NCBI RefSeq assembly: GCF_002086735.1
Contig: NZ_MVIJ01000002.1
Coordinates: 62,001-126,000, forward strand
Reading direction: 5' to 3'
Length of the DNA stretch: 64,000 nt
Source: Mycobacterium scrofulaceum
GTDB lineage: Bacteria; Actinomycetota; Actinomycetes; Mycobacteriales; Mycobacteriaceae
Shown: piece by piece, positions 49,581-56,786 of the stretch
How positions within the stretch are numbered: the stretch's first letter is position 1
Layout of the letters: the number at the start of each line of letters is the position of its first letter
The notes under the pieces: generated by a model
Database searches by the model: none
Seen by the model: the letters and a program-made list of their open reading frames with translations, nothing else
Told to the model about the DNA's origin: nothing
Made by a program: the position numbers and the translations under genes

Positions 49581-50045
49581 TCATGCTGGGCACGCCGCCT
49601 GCAGTGCCTGGCCGGCCCGCTGGCTCTGGGCGGCGTAATCGGTGTAGGCGCGCTGGAAATCCTGACTGGATGAGCCACCGCCCGATCCCGGCTGCGATTG
49701 CCCTGGAATCGTCTGGCGCCACGCGTCGAGAATCTTGTCATCGAGACGGACTACGGCGTAGGCCTTTTCACGTAAGCCAGGATCATGGATCCGATCGGCG
49801 TACTGCCGCATGCGGGTCTCCCGAGTTTGATACGCGTCCACCAACTTCTGCGGGTCACCGATGCTGACTGGAATCAGGTTGCGCATCCGCTCATTTTCGG
49901 ATTTCGAGTACTTGATCATCTCGTTGACGGTCGCACAATCTGACCGGAAGGAGAGTCTGAGGTAGAGCCAGAGCGACACCCCGACAGCGACTATTACCAT
50001 AACCGCGACGGCCGCGGCAGTGACTACGGTGCGTCTAGTGGCCAC
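49581..50045 (-). CDS. Membrane-anchored helical protein
   Basis: A 154-residue protein with one N-terminal transmembrane helix (about 8-30) and an extracytoplasmic helical domain rich in charged residues (IKYSKSENERMRNLIPV; LVDAYQTRETRMRQYADRIH). Two cysteines (37 and 152) could pair. Ser/Gly-rich linker near residue 120. Not recognised; it follows small membrane protein genes in one operon. Confidence 0.75.
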   Translation of the reverse strand: MATRRTVVTAAAVAVMVIVAVGVSLWLYLRLSFRSDCATVNEMIKYSKSENERMRNLIPVSIGDPQKLVDAYQTRETRMRQYADRIHDPGLREKAYAVVRLDDKILDAWRQTIPGQSQPGSGGGSSSQDFQRAYTDYAAQSQRAGQALQAACPA

Positions 50046-50048
50046 TGG

Positions 50049-50372
50049 TCATGACCCGAGGTACTGGCGGGCCTCCGGCCCAAAAGGCTTTCGTGATTTC
50101 GATGTTGGCGTCAACGATCTCGTATGGCCAGGTGCGTTCCGTTGCCGGCCATCGCTGCGCCGGCGATGATCTCGATCAATGATGCTATGCCGTGGAGCCG
50201 TACCATCCGGCGGCGAGCAGGATGAGGCCGCAGCCAACAGAAACCAATGGCACCGACCGTTTCCATTGTTCCGTCGCGTCGGGATCTCTCCGAAGCAGAA
50301 GGCGCATGGCGGCCAGACCAGAACGCCTACGACAAAGACTGCCGCAGCAATCTCCAGGGCTATTACCGTCAT
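50049..50372 (-). CDS. Small membrane protein, probably frameshifted
   Basis: The first ~40 residues are convincing: MTVIALEIAAAVFVVGVLVW, a transmembrane helix, then CFGEIPTRRNNGNGR. After about 50255 the frame turns Arg/Pro/Ser-rich. In another frame the sequence continues as SVPLVSVGCGLILLAAGWYG and stops at 50185, a good second helix. I infer a small indel in a two-helix protein, ending either at 50185 or, as read, at 50049. Confidence 0.5.
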   Translation of the reverse strand: MTVIALEIAAAVFVVGVLVWPPCAFCFGEIPTRRNNGNGRCHWFLLAAASSCSPPDGTAPRHSIIDRDHRRRSDGRQRNAPGHTRSLTPTSKSRKPFGPEARQYLGS

Positions 50373-50384
50373 CGCGGCCTTGGT

Positions 50385-50822
50385 TCAGTGCGCGGAACCG
50401 CTGCGCTCATCGACATTGCCAGCGCGGCCGTCCAACGCCTTCACGGTGAACGCAATCGACCACAGGAGTACGACGTAGGCGAGAGCGTAACTCGGCACCA
50501 TGACCCACAACGATTTTCCACCCATGAACAGCCCGGCTACGCCGCTCACGGTGTCGCCTACGAATCCCGATAGCGCCACACCCGCCATGATGGCGATGTA
50601 AGCGTGCTCCCTCTTCTGCGTGGCCTTGCTGGATCTTCGTTGAGTGAAGTACCAGATCCCAAAGGCGACAACGACGATCGCCGAGGCGATGAATCCTGCC
50701 ACGATCCACACGGGCAGGGGCTTGCTGGGGGTGATGTGGGCTGACTTGAACACAATGTCGACGGTGATCATCGCAGCGATGTACACCGGCAAGAGCAGGA
50801 CCGCGCGCTTCAGATTGATCAT
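50385..50822 (-). CDS. Four-helix membrane protein, candidate immunity protein
   Basis: A 145-residue integral membrane protein with four hydrophobic helices (starting near residues 6, 38, 77 and 105) and short loops. Its ATG overlaps the stop of the WxG/glycine-zipper gene (ATGA), so the two are translationally coupled. No enzymatic motifs. By position and topology it could neutralise a membrane-acting protein encoded just upstream; this is inference. Confidence 0.75.
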   Translation of the reverse strand: MINLKRAVLLLPVYIAAMITVDIVFKSAHITPSKPLPVWIVAGFIASAIVVVAFGIWYFTQRRSSKATQKREHAYIAIMAGVALSGFVGDTVSGVAGLFMGGKSLWVMVPSYALAYVVLLWSIAFTVKALDGRAGNVDERSGSAH

Positions 50823-51891
50823 GGCTTCGGCAACCCCGGTATCGGAATGTCAGCGCACTCTACTGCGCCCACGACGGCTGACTTTACGGGCGCTTCGACG
50901 AGGCCCCTGACGAACCCGCCGACGAAGCCCGCGACGCCCCCAGGTATCGCTCCCGCGCCGGCAAGTTCGGGTGTGGCGACCCCGCCCGCGATAGCGCCGC
51001 CGATTGCACCCTTGATCGCGTTCTCGTACCCGCTTTTGACCATTTCTTTGCCGATGCTGGCCTTCACTTGTCCACCCACACACTGGCCAAAACTTTGGGG
51101 AGGTACGTAGGGCGGCATCGGTCCCGGGGCCGGCTGAGGTCCGGGATCGGGGCGAGGACCGAACGCCGGCATGGGCGTCGTGGGCGGCGGCGCTTGCTGG
51201 CCGGGCGACGTCAGAGCTTGCTTGTACTGGTCCAAGAAGTTGGGCTGCTGCGGGGGCTGCGGAGCCCCGGGTTGTGGTTGTGGGCCGCCGTCCTGCTTGA
51301 AGTCGATAAGGCGCACCCCGTTGCGGTGCGAGCCAGATGTCATGCGGTTGTCGGCTGGTGCGCCGTGATTCTCGGCCGTCGCCGGCGCGAAGCTAACTTC
51401 ACCCACGCCGCCTGCGGCGGTGGTGAGCTGACCGGCGACCTTGGCGTCTGCGCCGGCGAGCTGCTCCGCGCGCAACCGGATGTCCGCGGCGAACGCTTCG
51501 GCTTGAGCTTGGCGGGCGGCGCGTTCTGCTGGGGTAGTGCTGTGGGTGTCGGTGACCGACAAGTCCCCTCCGACCGCGAATCCCGCGTTCTGCGCGTCTT
51601 CGACGCCATAAAGGACTCGCCGCTGGGCGGCGCTGATGTCGCTGGCGCCGTTGCGGGCGATTCCCGCTGCCTGTCGTAGCAGGTCGGCTTTGCCGCTGAC
51701 GACGGATAGGTCGCCCCGGTGCGTTGCCGCAGCGCGTCGCCGCCGGCGCCGTGCCAGGTGGTGGATTGCGCCTGGTTGCGCATCGTCAGGAATGCGTCTT
51801 CCCAGCGGTCGGCGGTTTGCGTCCAGTAGGCGGCGGCGTCGATGAGGTGCTCGGTGCTCCATGCCATGATCTGGGACAGGGTGGCGGGCAT
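50819..51891 (-). pseudogene. Type VII-linked WxG/glycine-zipper protein, frameshifted
   Basis: Two frames make one protein of about 357 residues. Frame 1 (51891 to ~51712, 60 residues): MPATLSQIMAWSTEHLIDAA with a WxG turn (WHGAGGD). Frame 2 (~51712 to 50819): DLSVVSGKADLLRQAAGIAR and ISAAQRRVLYGVEDAQNAG, a Gln/Ala helical part, a Pro-rich linker, and a C-terminal Gly-zipper stretch (AIGGAIAGG; GGVAGFVGGFVRG style). Joining needs one inserted base. It follows the EspC-like gene with no gap. A sequencing error is possible. Confidence 0.75.
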
Positions 51892-52185
51892 CTAGACCAC
51901 CGTCACTTGCGTCACGTCGTTCATCGCGGCCGCCGATGTGGCCTCCTGGCCGAGGTATCCGCCGGCGGCCGTGGTCACCCCACCGACCGTTGCTTGCGTC
52001 CGCGCTGTGAAAGCTGCTGTGGCAACGCCGATCGCGGCGTTGACGGCGTTCACACCCGCAGTGGTGGCCTGGAACGGTGGTCCCGGTGACGGCGGAGCGC
52101 CCGCTAATTGGGAGGTCAGCGCTCCCCACTGGCCGGCTGTTGCTACGACTTCGGCGGGGACGACCTGTAATGCGTCTTGCCCCAT
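51892..52185 (-). CDS. EspC-like type VII secretion target
   Basis: A 97-residue helical protein of the ESX-1 EspC-type family (PF10824-like): MGQDALQVVPAEVVATAGQW, then Ala/Thr-rich helix with AGGYLGQEATSAAAMNDV. These small proteins pair with larger WxG partners for ESX export. The next gene starts directly after its stop codon. No ESX membrane genes are in the window, so export would rely on a system elsewhere. Confidence 0.82.
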   Translation of the reverse strand: MGQDALQVVPAEVVATAGQWGALTSQLAGAPPSPGPPFQATTAGVNAVNAAIGVATAAFTARTQATVGGVTTAAGGYLGQEATSAAAMNDVTQVTVV

Positions 52186-52546
52186 AACTGCATGATTTTA
52201 TGCGGGTCGCTCGCGGGCTGCTAATCACCTGCGGGGGCCGGTCCGGCGCTACGTGGCCGATCTGGCCTGGCCAAGCATGATCTTGGGGCAGGCGTGGCTG
52301 CGTTGGAGGCAAGAGGGTCGACGAGGGCTGGATAGCGAGGTATGAGTTGCAAATCTTTAGTTCTAAGACGGCAGTTTCGTGGCCGAACGATTGTTGGCCG
52401 AAGTAACTTGATTGCGAGGCGCAACAGAACAGAAGGGTGTCAACCGCTGGCCGCATAGGCCGTGCGACGAAGTAATCTCAATTGCGCGTATGTTGCGCGA
52501 TGTTCGCCTAGTCAAACTAGATAAGCATGCTGAAATCGTCGAATTC
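52186..52546. other. 361-bp intergenic region before the tRNA cluster
   Basis: No gene or RNA is seen. The AT content rises towards 52380-52540. A short CTAG-N5-CTAG palindrome lies near 52508-52520. It probably holds the promoter of the type VII-linked operon and the 3' ends of the minus-strand tRNAs. Confidence 0.4.
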
Positions 52547-52621
52547 TGGTGCGCGATACTGGGATTGAACCAGTGACCTCTTCCGTGTCAGGGAAGCGCT
52601 CTCCCGCTGAGCTAATCGCGC
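52547..52621 (-). tRNA. tRNA-Val (anticodon GAC)
   Basis: A complete cloverleaf on the minus strand: acceptor GCGCGAT paired with ATCGCGC, anticodon stem CTTCC/GGAAG with loop CTGACAC (anticodon GAC), and a T-loop TTCAATC. The 3' CCA is encoded (52547-52549). Confidence 0.95.
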
Positions 52622-52634
52622 CGGGGTCCAAAGC

Positions 52635-52708
52635 TGGAGGTGGAGACGGGAATCGAACCCGTGTGCACGGCTTTGCAGGCCGTTGCCTCACCACTCGGCC
52701 ACTCCACC
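52635..52708 (-). tRNA. tRNA-Cys (anticodon GCA)
   Basis: Acceptor GGTGGAG pairs with CTCCACC; anticodon loop CTGCAAA gives anticodon GCA; T-loop TTCGATT. The discriminator is T (U73) and the 3' CCA is encoded. Confidence 0.95.
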
Positions 52709-52736
52709 GCTGGGACTGATGCCACTTGCACCTTCG

Positions 52737-52809
52737 AGCGGATGACGGGATTCGAACCCGCGACCCTCACCTTGGCAAGGTGATGCGCTACCAACTGCGC
52801 TACATCCGC
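52737..52809 (-). tRNA. tRNA-Gly (anticodon GCC)
   Basis: Acceptor GCGGATG pairs with CATCCGC; anticodon stem TCACC/GGTGA with loop TTGCCAA (anticodon GCC); T-loop TTCGAAT. Discriminator T; CCA is not encoded (CGA follows). Confidence 0.95.
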
Positions 52810-52990
52810 GCGCCTCGGACGAGATCGTCGCCCGGTGCGAAGCACGACGATAGTCGACGTGAGCGGGCACATACAAATTTCTCCGTACAAGCCGTGTCCA
52901 GGCTAACGCAGAGCCGTAAAGGGGCGTATGGGCCGGTACTGTCGACACCGGGCTCGTGCTAATCTTCGACGTCGTTCGCCTGTCGGCGCC

Positions 52991-53062
52991 GGTCCCGTGG
53001 CTCAGTGGGAGAGCGTCCGCTTCACACGCGGAAGGTCGCTGGTTCGATCCCAGCCGGGACCA
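52991..53062 (+). tRNA. tRNA-Val (anticodon CAC)
   Basis: Acceptor GGTCCCG pairs with CGGGACC; anticodon stem TCCGC/GCGGA with loop TTCACAC (anticodon CAC); T-loop TTCGATC. Discriminator A; CCA is not encoded. The prophage-like segment begins directly after its 3' end, making it the likely integration target. Confidence 0.95.
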
Positions 53063-53107
53063 CCCACATTCATGCACGTAGAATAGGGTATCTAGCCCAG
53101 CGAAGCA

Positions 53108-53129
53108 ATGCCGGTGTTATGCCGGTGTT
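53108..53129 (+). repeat. 11-bp tandem repeat next to the tRNA
   Basis: ATGCCGGTGTT occurs twice head to tail. It lies about 45 bp after the tRNA-Val 3' end, where integrase arm sites or an attachment region would be expected. No function is shown. Confidence 0.6.
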
Positions 53130-53195
53130 ATCGCGAATCTGGCCGCCGCGTGGTTCTCCGCCTACCAAATGTCAAGTGTAGGAGGACAAATCATC

Positions 53196-53564
53196 GTGAC
53201 GAACCCAACTGAAGCCCCACTCATCCCCGCCGACCTGTTGGCCGCCGACAACCAGCGTCGCCTCCCGGCTGGTGCCGTGCGCGCCGATAGTTGGCAGGCC
53301 GCTGACCGCCCGTACCGTTCCATCTTCACCGCTGATAGGCGGCTCGACGCCGCTGACGTGGCTGATGTTTGGGGCCATGCGATTCAGTTCTCGGGCGGCA
53401 GCATCGATACCGGCGACGTCGTGGATGCCCCGCGTGTGATGGCGGAGATCGGCGGCATCAGTGTTGATCTCGGTACGACCGCTGAGGTACGCGAGTTCGT
53501 TCGGGTGTGCATGGCGGTCGCGGACGAGCTCGACAGCTGGGCCGCTGACGGTAGCGACGGGTGA
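53196..53564 (+). CDS. Hypothetical protein, first gene after the tRNA
   Basis: A 122-residue soluble, acidic protein (ends VCMAVADELDSWAADGSDG). GTG at 53196 has GGAGGAC upstream. Its stop overlaps the next start (GTGA), so it is coupled to the DUF732 membrane protein. I do not recognise a domain. Confidence 0.7.
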   Translation: MTNPTEAPLIPADLLAADNQRRLPAGAVRADSWQAADRPYRSIFTADRRLDAADVADVWGHAIQFSGGSIDTGDVVDAPRVMAEIGGISVDLGTTAEVREFVRVCMAVADELDSWAADGSDG

Positions 53565-54418
53565 TGACCACGATGCACGGGAAGGGTGTCGCCGCTCGGC
53601 GGCACCCCGACCCCAACGAGCCCACTACGGCCGCGGGGCCATGTGATGACGAGACCGTCATCGTGCCACCACCGACCGAGGCGGCGCCCGAGCTTGCGTG
53701 GTCGCGAGACGAGGGCGAGGTTTGGGATTACCCGACTACTACGGCGTGGTGGGCCAAGACCCGGCAGCGCGTCACCGACTTCTTCCACCCGTTCCCCGAC
53801 GAGGCCCGTGTCGCCGCGATGGATGACTACGACGACGCGATGGACGATGACGCCGACGATGATGATGCCGAGCCGATCGAGATCCCCGACGCCTCGTGGC
53901 GCGCCGCTTTCGCCGCGGCGTCGCCGATCGTGTTCGCTTGCGCCCTGGTCCTCCTCATCGGCATGGTCGCGTTGTTCGTGGCCTCGAAGCGCCAGGACGC
54001 GCCTCAACCGGTGCCCGCGCCGCCACCTTCGGTGATTCCTGCGGCCGCGCTTCCATCTGCCGCTCCCGCACCGACGACGGTGACCATCACGCCGACACCC
54101 CCGGCAACGGTGACCGTGACCGCGACCCCGCAGGCCGCGCCATCACAAGCACCAGCAGCAGAACCACCAGCAGCAGCACCCGACCCCGACACGGTCTTCC
54201 GCAATTTGGTGCACGGCATCCCCGGCATCACGGTCACCAACTGGGACATCACGCAGGCCGGTGCGCACCGCGTATGCGGCTACCTGCGGGCCGGGCACAG
54301 CCGTGACGAGGCCGTGCAGCAGGTCCTGGCCAATGACCCGACTTTCACGCCCTGGCAGGCGTCGGCCATGGTCAACGCGTCTACCACCGCCTACTGCCCC
54401 CAATACGGCGCTGTCTAG
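53561..54418 (+). CDS. Membrane-anchored DUF732 protein
   Basis: A 285-residue protein: a long acidic cytosolic N-terminus (to about 125), one transmembrane helix (FACALVLLIGMVALFVA, about 128-146), a Pro/Ala/Thr linker, and a C-terminal DUF732 domain with Cys pair (HRVCGYLRAGHSRDEAV; AYCPQY). Classic DUF732 proteins are secreted with a cleaved signal; here the domain is tethered. Coupled to the preceding gene. Confidence 0.82.
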   Translation: MMTTMHGKGVAARRHPDPNEPTTAAGPCDDETVIVPPPTEAAPELAWSRDEGEVWDYPTTTAWWAKTRQRVTDFFHPFPDEARVAAMDDYDDAMDDDADDDDAEPIEIPDASWRAAFAAASPIVFACALVLLIGMVALFVASKRQDAPQPVPAPPPSVIPAAALPSAAPAPTTVTITPTPPATVTVTATPQAAPSQAPAAEPPAAAPDPDTVFRNLVHGIPGITVTNWDITQAGAHRVCGYLRAGHSRDEAVQQVLANDPTFTPWQASAMVNASTTAYCPQYGAV

Positions 54419-54443
54419 GGGCGCAATCTGATAGTGATCCAGA

Positions 54444-54471
54444 CACGGCCAGGCGTCATTGCCCGGCCGTG
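54444..54471. terminator. Bidirectional terminator hairpin
   Basis: CACGGCC/GGCCGTG arms, extended inward by GGC/GCC across one mismatch, with a 6-nt GTCATT loop. It lies between the convergent DUF732 membrane protein and the small zinc-finger gene, so it can serve both. Confidence 0.6.
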
Positions 54472-54481
54472 CTGGTCATGG

Positions 54482-54646
54482 TTACCGCCCGTATGAGGCG
54501 AATCCCGGCGGGAACGGCGGCTTCAGCGACTGGCGTCGCGCGCGGCACCCCTCGCATCCCTCACAGTAGGGCGGCTTGATCCCGTTATCCTTCGCTCGCG
54601 GCGAGTGGTCAGCGGGGTGTTTGCACACTTCACAGGTGCTATCCAT
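54482..54646 (-). CDS. Small zinc-finger protein, 54 residues
   Basis: MDSTCEVCKHPADHSPRA followed by YCEGCEGCRARR gives CxxC and CxxCxxC, a likely zinc site. AGGAGG lies 7 nt before the ATG, the strongest ribosome site in this area. Small Cys-rich proteins of this kind are common in actinophages. Role unknown. Confidence 0.72.
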   Translation of the reverse strand: MDSTCEVCKHPADHSPRAKDNGIKPPYCEGCEGCRARRQSLKPPFPPGFASYGR

Positions 54647-54730
54647 GCTTTGTCCTCCTGGACTTGTTGGGTGAGGGACGGTTTTGCCCTCACCCCTTTG
54701 GTCACGGGAAGGCCGAAAACACATGAATGG

Positions 54731-54767
54731 GAACGCTAAGAGAACGGTAAGGTTTCTCTTAGCGTTC
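54731..54767. repeat. Perfect 14-bp inverted repeat in a divergent promoter region
   Basis: GAACGCTAAGAGAA (54731-54744) and its exact complement (54754-54767), 9-nt spacer. It lies in the 311-bp gap between the leftward zinc-finger gene and the rightward toxin operon. No T-run follows, so an operator is as likely as a terminator. The rest of the gap shows no gene. Confidence 0.75.
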
Positions 54768-54957
54768 GCACCTACATGGGTGGGGAGCAGGCCACCAGCC
54801 GCCCAGGAATGCCACTGGCTCGTGATTTGTTTCACAGATGCGGGGTCTATACCCTGTAACTTGCTGTACTTCGCACCAATATGTAGTGCTTTGCACGCCT
54901 ATGTTGCCGTATTCTCGGGTAGCGGCAATTTTCGCGATCCTGAAGGGAGGGGTGGGA

Positions 54958-55104
54958 ATGGCCAGCATGACTGTTAGGAGCGGTGCCGGAGTCACCGTTG
55001 TCACTCAGCGCGAAATGAGGCAGATGACTGGCGCCGACACGCAGCCCAGTACTGCCCTGCAGCAAGCCATCGCGAAGCGGAACGCCAAAGCACACGCGCG
55101 TTGA
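54958..55104 (+). CDS. 48-residue protein, candidate antitoxin
   Basis: A small basic protein (MASMTVRSGAGVTVVTQREM at the start, KRNAKAHAR at the end) preceded by GAAGGGAGGGG. Its stop overlaps the TTG of the GNAT toxin gene (TTGA). Position and size fit an antitoxin, but I cannot recognise the ribbon-helix-helix (DUF1778) domain that usually precedes such toxins; it is shorter than those. Confidence 0.6.
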   Translation: MASMTVRSGAGVTVVTQREMRQMTGADTQPSTALQQAIAKRNAKAHAR

Positions 55105-55622
55105 CGGATCTGCGCTTCGAACCGATCGGGTCGGAGCACGACGTCTCCTATTTCGATTGCGGGATCGCTTCCCTCGATAACTGGCTCGGTAGAGAAGCGC
55201 TCAACGCTCACCGCGGCGGCTTGTCCCGCACCCACGTGTCCGTCGACCCAGATGATGACTACCACGCTGTCAAGGGCTATTTCACTCTGGCGCCGACGCT
55301 GGTCACCGAGCAAGTCCCCGGCAGCAGCGGAAGCCGAACGGATGGGTATCCCTCGTACGTGCTGTGCAGGCTGGCCAGGGATCGATCGATGGCGCGCACC
55401 GGCCACGGTGCCGAGCTAATCGCCGAGGCCGTGGTCAAGACCCTGGAGGCCGCGGACGCCGCCGGCGGCCGGTTCCTGGTTGTCGACCCGCACTTCCAAG
55501 ATCTGACGGACGGCGACGCGGAAAAGCTGAGGGCCTTCTACCGAACCTACGGATTCGTGGATCTCGTTGAAACGAACCGCATGTACGCGACCATCAAGAC
55601 CCTGCGCAACTCATCGCGTTAG
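55101..55622 (+). CDS. GNAT acetyltransferase toxin (TacT/AtaT-like)
   Basis: A 173-residue GNAT protein. The N-terminus FDCGIASLDNWLGREAL has the FxCGxxxLDxWL motif typical of type II toxins that acetylate aminoacyl-tRNA and stop translation. The acetyl-CoA region (ARDRSMARTGHGAELIAEAV) and the C-terminal AFYRTYGFVDL with the catalytic-type Tyr are intact. Coupled to the 48-residue gene upstream. Confidence 0.85.
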   Translation: MTDLRFEPIGSEHDVSYFDCGIASLDNWLGREALNAHRGGLSRTHVSVDPDDDYHAVKGYFTLAPTLVTEQVPGSSGSRTDGYPSYVLCRLARDRSMARTGHGAELIAEAVVKTLEAADAAGGRFLVVDPHFQDLTDGDAEKLRAFYRTYGFVDLVETNRMYATIKTLRNSSR

Positions 55623-55672
55623 GGGCCATCGAGCCTGGGGGTTGAGTTTCAACCTCTCAAAATCGGCTGTCG

Positions 55673-55912
55673 TCATCTCCCGTACTGCTGCTCGGCGCCC
55701 TGGGCGCCGATGCCGAGCGCGGCGCCGATGACGGCCCACGAGTCGCCTGCGGCCCGCGCTGCCGCGACGGCGGCCGCCAGGGCGGCCTGCGTGGCGTTGT
55801 TGGTCATCGCGGCACGGATACGCCGGAAATGGGTGGCGTCGCGGACGTCGGCGGGATCTATATCTATCGAGTCCAGCCACTCGTTGATCTCATCGGCCGT
55901 CGGATCGGGCAC
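55673..55912 (-). CDS. Putative helix-turn-helix protein
   Basis: About 79 residues. The C-terminal part AAGDSWAVIGAALGIGAQGA then EQQYG looks like a helix-turn-helix (compare the ClpC2 pattern WxxIGxxxGxxxQAAxxRF). The N-terminal part is acidic (PTADEINEWLDSIDIDPADV). Start uncertain: GTG at 55912 has no ribosome site and coding-like sequence extends about 12 codons upstream without a start. It may regulate the divergent cassette. Confidence 0.6.
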   Translation of the reverse strand: MPDPTADEINEWLDSIDIDPADVRDATHFRRIRAAMTNNATQAALAAAVAAARAAGDSWAVIGAALGIGAQGAEQQYGR

Positions 55913-56068
55913 GTAGAGCAGGATAATGCCGCGGAACGGAACCCCGACCGGGGCGTGGGCGCTCCGGGCGATTGTCCAGGTGTTTAGTCGCTGAGCGATA
56001 TAGTTTGTCGGAGGGGTATGCGACCCTACTGGTATCAACAACCGCGCAACCGAAGGGGGTGTGAACGC

Positions 56069-56251
56069 ATGGCAGTCAAACTTGAGAAGGTTACCGCGGA
56101 GGGATCGTGGCAGATCTTCGATCAGGCCGCCCACCGGCTCCTGGGCATTGACGCCGCGACGTTCGTGCAGCGTTGGGACAGCGGTTCGTACGCCGACGAC
56201 ACCGATACCAAGGTCATGAAGGTCGCCATGCTCCGTCCGAGTGGCCGGTAG
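56069..56251 (+). CDS. 60-residue protein, first gene of a small cassette
   Basis: MAVKLEKVTAEGSWQIFDQA continues into a short helical/acidic domain. GAAGGGGG lies about 10 nt before the ATG. Its end overlaps the next gene's GTG by 11 bp, a strong sign of coupled expression. Not recognised; size and position are antitoxin-like. Confidence 0.65.
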   Translation: MAVKLEKVTAEGSWQIFDQAAHRLLGIDAATFVQRWDSGSYADDTDTKVMKVAMLRPSGR

Positions 56252-56777
56252 GAACCCGACCGCGGCGGTCAAAGCATTCATTGCGCCGATTCAGGAGGCG
56301 CTCGGACTGTTTGCGTCCGGCAACGTGACTGCCGACAGCTATAGGGCCGACGTTGAAGGCGTACTCACGTTCAACCGTGGCGAAGTCGTCAAACTCCGGG
56401 GTGACAACAACGTCGGGCTGGCAATGAGCATGCGGTACCGCATCATCCAAACCGATGAACCCGGACGCGGGCCATGGAAGATCTCGACGGTCGGGTACAT
56501 GTACGAGCTGCAGCTTGACGGCAAGACGCTGTACGACTACCACTGGCATCCCATCTCCGTGTCGCACGAGGTGCGTCCGCACCTGCATTGCGCAGCAGTC
56601 GGCAAGGGCCACATACCGACAGGCCGCGTCATGATCGAGGATGTGCTGAATCTTGCTGTCCACCATGGGGCGAAGCCCAACAACATGACGCGATGGAAGG
56701 AACTCGACCAACTCAACCGCGAGAAGTTCGCTCGCGGCGCTACTTGGGGCGTCGGGCCTGTCGGTGGTCGCGAGTAG
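56241..56777 (+). CDS. Hypothetical protein, 178 residues, TumE-like features
   Basis: The middle part (GYMYELQLDGKTLYDYHWHP ... VRPHLHC) has the Tyr/His-rich beta pattern seen in TumE-type (DUF6516) proteins, but the match is by eye and weak. The N-terminus is helical and the C-terminal region ends RWKELDQLNREKFARG. GTG start inside the previous gene. Could be the effector half of a two-gene module. Confidence 0.6.
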   Translation: MAGRNPTAAVKAFIAPIQEALGLFASGNVTADSYRADVEGVLTFNRGEVVKLRGDNNVGLAMSMRYRIIQTDEPGRGPWKISTVGYMYELQLDGKTLYDYHWHPISVSHEVRPHLHCAAVGKGHIPTGRVMIEDVLNLAVHHGAKPNNMTRWKELDQLNREKFARGATWGVGPVGGRE

Positions 56778-56786
56778 CTTCGGCAC

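Noticed and set aside
49322..49867. Plus-strand frame of 181 codons
   Set aside because: The translation is Arg/Ala-rich and runs antisense to the membrane-anchored gene and the small peptide frame.
52512..53077. Short protein frames running across the tRNA cluster
   Set aside because: They read through complete tRNA cloverleafs and are not genes.
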